Below, piece by piece: positions 60,281 through 64,000 of a DNA stretch of 64,000 bases (positions are counted from its first letter, which is position 1; each line of letters opens with the position of its first letter). Under the pieces are notes generated by a model. The model was not told the DNA's origin and did not search any database. It saw only the letters and a program-made list of their open reading frames with translations. A program made the position numbers and the translations under genes. Source of the DNA: Trichomonas vaginalis G3 (Eukaryota > Parabasalia > Trichomonadida > Trichomonadidae); NCBI RefSeq assembly GCF_026262505.1, contig NC_067206.1, positions 33,495,896 through 33,559,895 of the forward strand, given 5' to 3'.

Positions 60281-61101
60281 ATGGCAGAAAACATACTTCT
60301 GTATACTATAACAACAAAGAACCCTGAGTCATATAACTCTATAACTACATATCTTCAAAGTCCTCAAGGAAGATATTGTAAACTAACCTTAAACACAATG
60401 ACAACTAAAGCATGTTTTGCTCTTTTGACTCCAGATGACTATATTGTTTTAAATGGTATGAAATACTATTGGGAAGATACATATTCTGAAATACCACCAG
60501 GTGGTTTTGTAGACCTGTTTAACCAACTTTTTCCAGATAAAAATATTTTAAGTTCTATAACACATGCGGGAACTATAAACTTTACTGGAACTTTTCCTTT
60601 CATTTTAAATGACATGAGTTATAATGCAAAACTTATTTCAGGGTTTTACAACCAAACATTTCCTATAGAAGCAGAATGGAATAATGGATATTATATTGTA
60701 AAAGGTTTGTCTGTTCCGTTGACTTTAAGTACACCTATTTTATATATTGTTTCAAACTTAGTTCAAAGTGTTATTCGAATGTCGACAGAAACTATTATGA
60801 CCAAAAGATACTTATGCGTATAAATAACACATTCTCTGCTGGTTTGCCTATTGTTCATTCGAATGCAGAGTTTTCAGCTTTAGTAAACTCAAACACTTTA
60901 GCAAACATAAACTTAACCTTAGTTGACGCAAACTTTGTTCCCGTAAAACTTTTATGTCCTATGTATATTTCTATGACAGCAGAAAGTATAGAATTGGAAG
61001 ATGCAACCGGTGAAGGTATTGTATTACAAGACCAAATGCCTCAAACTCAGCAACAAATGCAAGAAATACCTCCTGAGATGCAACAACAAAGTCAAGAATA
61101 A
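60281..61101 (+). pseudogene. Penton-like minor capsid candidate, one frameshift (element C)
   Basis: The frame from the ATG at 60281 stops at 60823. The C-terminal domain continues in another frame to 61101, with the shift around 60785-60815. The C-terminal part contains NINLTLVDANFVPVKLLCPM, the counterpart of MQFRLVDFQGEPVELKAPVR in the gene at 27443-26667, followed here by a Gln-rich tail (PQTQQQMQEIPPEMQQQSQ). The start is four bases after the preceding stop. Confidence 0.6.
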
Positions 61102-61130
61102 AAAAAAATATTTTTTTTATTTTTATAAAA

Positions 61131-62364
61131 ATGTACAGAATAGATGTTTCAGATTTTTATGACTTCCAAGCATTCAGAAATATGTGTCCATTTCGAGACT
61201 ATAACAAAGCAGTCGAGAATTTGAAACGTTTAGTCATTTATGTCGACTCTGCCCCAGAATGTTATGTCATGAAAGAATGGGTTGTTGTCTTTAACAAACC
61301 TAAAGCGACAATAGTTTCAGAACAAGAATGTAGACAGAAACTTAAGAAAATAAAAGTCGTACAAGTTGGCATGAAGATGTTAGATGCTTGGGATATCTTA
61401 TTGTCAAAGTTAGAAGATTTTTCAGTTCGAGGTATAAAGTTCTATACACCTTCTCCAAACTTCTATTCTATCTTCACTGGATATAAATATGAACAAGTAG
61501 AATGGAAAGAAAATATTATAGAAGCTTGGTTAGACCATGTCAAAGAAATTATATGCAATGGAAACGAAAGAGTCTATGAGTATATCTTATGTTGGTTTGC
61601 AAACATCTTACAACATCCAAGTGCTAAAAATGAAACTGCTCTCATTATAATTGGAAAACAAGGAACTGGTAAGAACACATTCTTTACAGATATTTTGTGC
61701 AAACTGTTAGAGGGCTATTCGAACCCGAATATGACAAACTTAGAAAACATCTGCGGTAAATTTAACTCTTCAATTGAGAATATGAAACTTATAGTTTGCA
61801 ATGAACTTCAAAGTATAGATACAACAAAAGTTTTGAACTCAGATGCTTTGAAGAGTCTTATAACAGACAAAGTTGGAGTTGTTGAAAGAAAGTATAAAGA
61901 CCAAAGAGTTTGTGAAAATGTTGCAAACTTCATTATGGTTTCAAACAATGCTGTTCCGATGAAGTTAGAAAGTTCTGACAGAAGATATGTAGTTGTCAGA
62001 ACGTCAGATTCTCATATGCAAGATACAGAATATTTTGACGACTTAGCAGAAACTTTGACATCTGACTTTTACAACCATTTGTTCTCATATTTCATGACAT
62101 TAATATTTCTAAGTTCAATCCAAGACAAATTCCACATACCGAAGAGAGACAAACATTGTTAGAAGCAAACAAGAGTGTATATGAACTGTTCATAGATGAA
62201 ACTGACTTTGTGTCATTAGATGAAAGGTCATTGTACGATTCGTATAAACATATTGTCAAGAATATGGTTATATGACAGCGTCTAAACGAACATTCTTGGC
62301 AAATGTCAAAAGTCTTTTAGACGTACAGAATGGTGTATATACAAAGAAAAATTTTTCTGAGTAA
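61131..62364 (+). pseudogene. Superfamily 3 (D5-like) replicative helicase, two frameshifts at the 3' end
   Basis: The main frame (61131-62162, 343 codons) contains the domain in order: an N-terminal part ending FYSIFTGYKYEQVEW, the ICNGNERVYEYILCWFANIL segment typical of virus and plasmid D5/primase helicases, Walker A IIGKQGTGKNTF (~residue 177), Walker B LIVCNELQ (~222), sensor FIMVSNN (~268) and SSDRRYVV (~282). Shifts near 62100 and 62265 separate a C-terminal helical part that ends at 62364. It should unwind DNA for replication. No polymerase is seen in this element within the window. TTTTTTTTATTTTTATAAA precedes the start. Confidence 0.85.
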
Positions 62365-62400
62365 ATTTTAAAAAAAATATTTTTTTATCCGATAGAAAAG

Positions 62401-62821
62401 ATGGCAAAAATTCATCTCAGTAAACAAGTACATGTCAGGACTTAAAGAAGAACTAGACCCATTCACATATTGAATGTTTACTTCTACCATTTTGAAAAGT
62501 CTTCATTCAGCAAAGTTTGGAACATCGAACCAGTTAAGTTTGCTATTGTGACTAAAAATGGTGCGAAATTTGAAGACTTAGACATAGAAGGTTTGTTAGC
62601 AGTCAAAGAAAGTTTTGACAGAAGGTTTTCAAACCTTAAAGAAGGCAAAGCATACAAAACTTGTTATACCTTATGAACCAAAGAAAGCAGACGACTATGA
62701 ATATTATGAGTCTAAAGTTGTAGAAGTTCAAGGTAAATTGGGTAAAAAGATTTTAGAGTCTAAGCCAGTGTTTACTCCTAAAGAGGAAGAGAACATTGAC
62801 ATTGACCCAGAAATGTTCTAA
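62401..62821 (+). pseudogene. Small accessory gene, two or more frameshifts (element C)
   Basis: ATG at 62401 after TTTTTTTATCCGATAGAAAAG. Frames change near 62440 and 62640. The readable parts are a basic body (EKSSFSKVWNIEPVKFAI) and an acidic tail ENIDIDPEMF resembling IDIDEGSE ... IDPEV of the gene at 35698-35225. Unrecognised. Confidence 0.5.
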
Positions 62822-62837
62822 AAATAAAATTTTATTT

Positions 62838-63292
62838 TTACATGTCAAATTTCTTTTTCTCTGGAACTGGTTCAGGTTCTTTCTTCTCTTCTTCTACTTT
62901 CTTTTCTTCTTTTTTCTCTTTCTTCTTCTTTTCTGGTGGAGTTATGTCAAATTTGGCGCAACTATATTTATGTAAAAGTTCTTTGTCCTTTAATAGCTCT
63001 TCTATTCTGTTTTCTATTTCATCTTCAAGAACAGCGCATGTGTCTTCTTTGCATTCTAAGAACTTTTGTTGGACTTCATCTTTCCAATCGGCGTCATCTC
63101 TGTCAACAAGTCTGTCATGACAAATTTTAAGACTGCTCTGCTTAATGTTTTATGGTTCTTGTCATATTCCCAGAAACAGAACTTTAGAACAAATTCCCCT
63201 TTCTTGTTTACACTATGTAAGATTTTATGGTCGACAGATGTTTTGCTGTCGAAAAGCTTGTCTCGAATATAGATAGCGAAATCGCTAGACAT
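62838..63292 (-). pseudogene. Conserved accessory gene, one frameshift (element C)
   Basis: ATG at 63292 after TTTTTATCTTTTAGAAAA. The first frame carries FCFWEYDKNHKTLSRAVLKF, related to the gene at 34001-33633. The frame changes around 63080 and continues as a Glu/Lys-rich tail (EKKKKEKKEEKKVEEEKKEP). Divergent to the ATPase gene. Confidence 0.6.
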
Positions 63293-63329
63293 TTTTCTAA
63301 AAGATAAAAATTTTAATTTTTCTAAAAAT

Positions 63330-64000
63330 ATGTTAGAAAAAAAGTTTGCTGACATTGACAAGAAATTTGAGAATGTTTTTAAATAAGAACAAGAGGAAGT
63401 TAGAAAATGCTCAGATAAAGCCTATACATGACAAGTTCTTATTTGCTCAGAATGGTATAACAGGTCTAATTGCACCACCTGGGTCGGTAAGACTTTCACT
63501 TATCTTAAAATGGCTGCACAACAACAAGAACTAGATGAGAAGAACCCATTCTATGAGTTAGTTGTCATTTGTAGTACTTCTGGTCAATTTGACCAAACCG
63601 TCAATTCGTTCAAAGATATTATAAAGAAGTCTAAGTTAGTATGTATAAAGGATACTGAGTTGTTAGATTGGATAAAGAAGTACCAAAGAAGAGTTTTGAA
63701 GTATAATGCTATAAATGAGTATATAAATTCTAAGTTTAAAGACCCAAATGAGGAAATGCAGAGAATATTAGAGAAGAAACACTTCAGAAACAAACAGAAA
63801 GAGATAGAATACATTTCGAAGAAATTGCAATCTTACGATTGGAAGACTTACCCTCATAGATGTCTTCTTATCTTAGATGACTTTGCTTCTCATCCTTTGT
63901 TAAAGAATAGAGAACAAGATATGTGTCGAATTCTTAAGAAGCTCAGACACTTTAACATTTCAGTTGTCATTTGTGTACAGACAGCAAAGAGTTTAAGTAA
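63330..64000 (+). pseudogene. Packaging ATPase (FtsK/HerA superfamily), frameshifted and cut by the right edge (element C)
   Basis: ATG at 63330. Stops and shifts occur near 63385 and 63490. The P-loop is still readable as GLIAPPGS before the second shift. Further on, one long frame contains the Walker B strand RCLLILDDFASH and a KLRHFNISVVICVQTAKS sensor helix, which correspond in order to TLLVCDDFAGKG and KVRHYHLTVAILMQTW of the intact ATPase at 24487. The end is outside the window. Confidence 0.8.

Larger units (their letters stand above)
54128..64000. mobile_element. Polinton-like element C, right part outside the window
   Basis: Colinear with element A (inverted) from the hairpin at 54131 to the CCG-motif gene at about 59935, where A is truncated, and then continuing with penton candidate, SF3 helicase-type gene, small genes and packaging ATPase. 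Relative to A it lacks about 1.18 kb (A 8148-9325), joined at a short shared AGTATAA. No TIR is visible at its left edge, so this end may also be a truncation. Confidence 0.85.

Overview
The window is AT-rich eukaryotic DNA from a unicellular parasite, most likely the trichomonad Trichomonas vaginalis. This is an inference. It rests on Maverick/Polinton elements with double-jelly-roll capsid genes, Mutator-like (MULE) and TA-flanked inverted-repeat elements, an intronless Myb-family gene, and TCA(+1)TTT initiator-like sequences within about 20 bases of start codons. No rRNA and no convincing tRNA was seen. Host-type genes are almost absent: one Myb gene (16773-17303), a gene cut by the left edge (1-838) and a coiled-coil ORF (1873-2277). 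The rest is mobile or repetitive DNA.

Layout. (A) 2243-9303: a truncated virus-like element, mostly read on the minus strand, with broken major capsid and broken large-protein genes. (B) 22212-44363: a complete 22.15 kb Maverick with long terminal inverted repeats (TIRs) and a 5-bp target duplication. It encodes packaging ATPase, integrase, protein-primed-type DNA polymerase B (multiply frameshifted), major capsid, penton-like and second minor-capsid candidates, two KilA-N proteins, and a fibre that joins collagen-like repeats to a phage-tail-type head. (C) 54128-64000: an element closely related to A, in opposite orientation and running off the right edge. It has an intact major capsid gene, a superfamily-3 helicase-type replication gene instead of a visible polymerase, and a packaging ATPase. 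Between these lie two MULE-type elements with 9-10 bp target duplications (46382-49697 and 52713-53909), other TIR elements at 12382-14141, 14991-16044, 17791-19030, 20926-22076, 51298-51529 and 51794-52312, and two large satellites (23-bp unit at 19827-20613; 25/27-bp unit at 44372-45213).

How the genes fit together. In A, B and C, capsid, packaging, replication and small accessory genes sit in compact, often divergent pairs. Spacers are as short as 16-18 bp and carry a T-rich TTTTTAT(C/T) element just before the start codon. Short GC-rich paired hairpins lie at gene ends and also inside several reading frames. This is the organisation of an integrated virus rather than a simple transposon. 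Many frames are broken by single-base shifts. These could be real decay or, where they fall in homopolymers, assembly errors.

The least expected structures are arrays of alternating hairpins (1555-1740, 9838-10280, 10571-11725, 21337-21521, 50331-50625). The largest has at least 18 consecutive hairpins in 1.15 kb, a 120-bp period and compensatory stem changes. No known feature class explains them.
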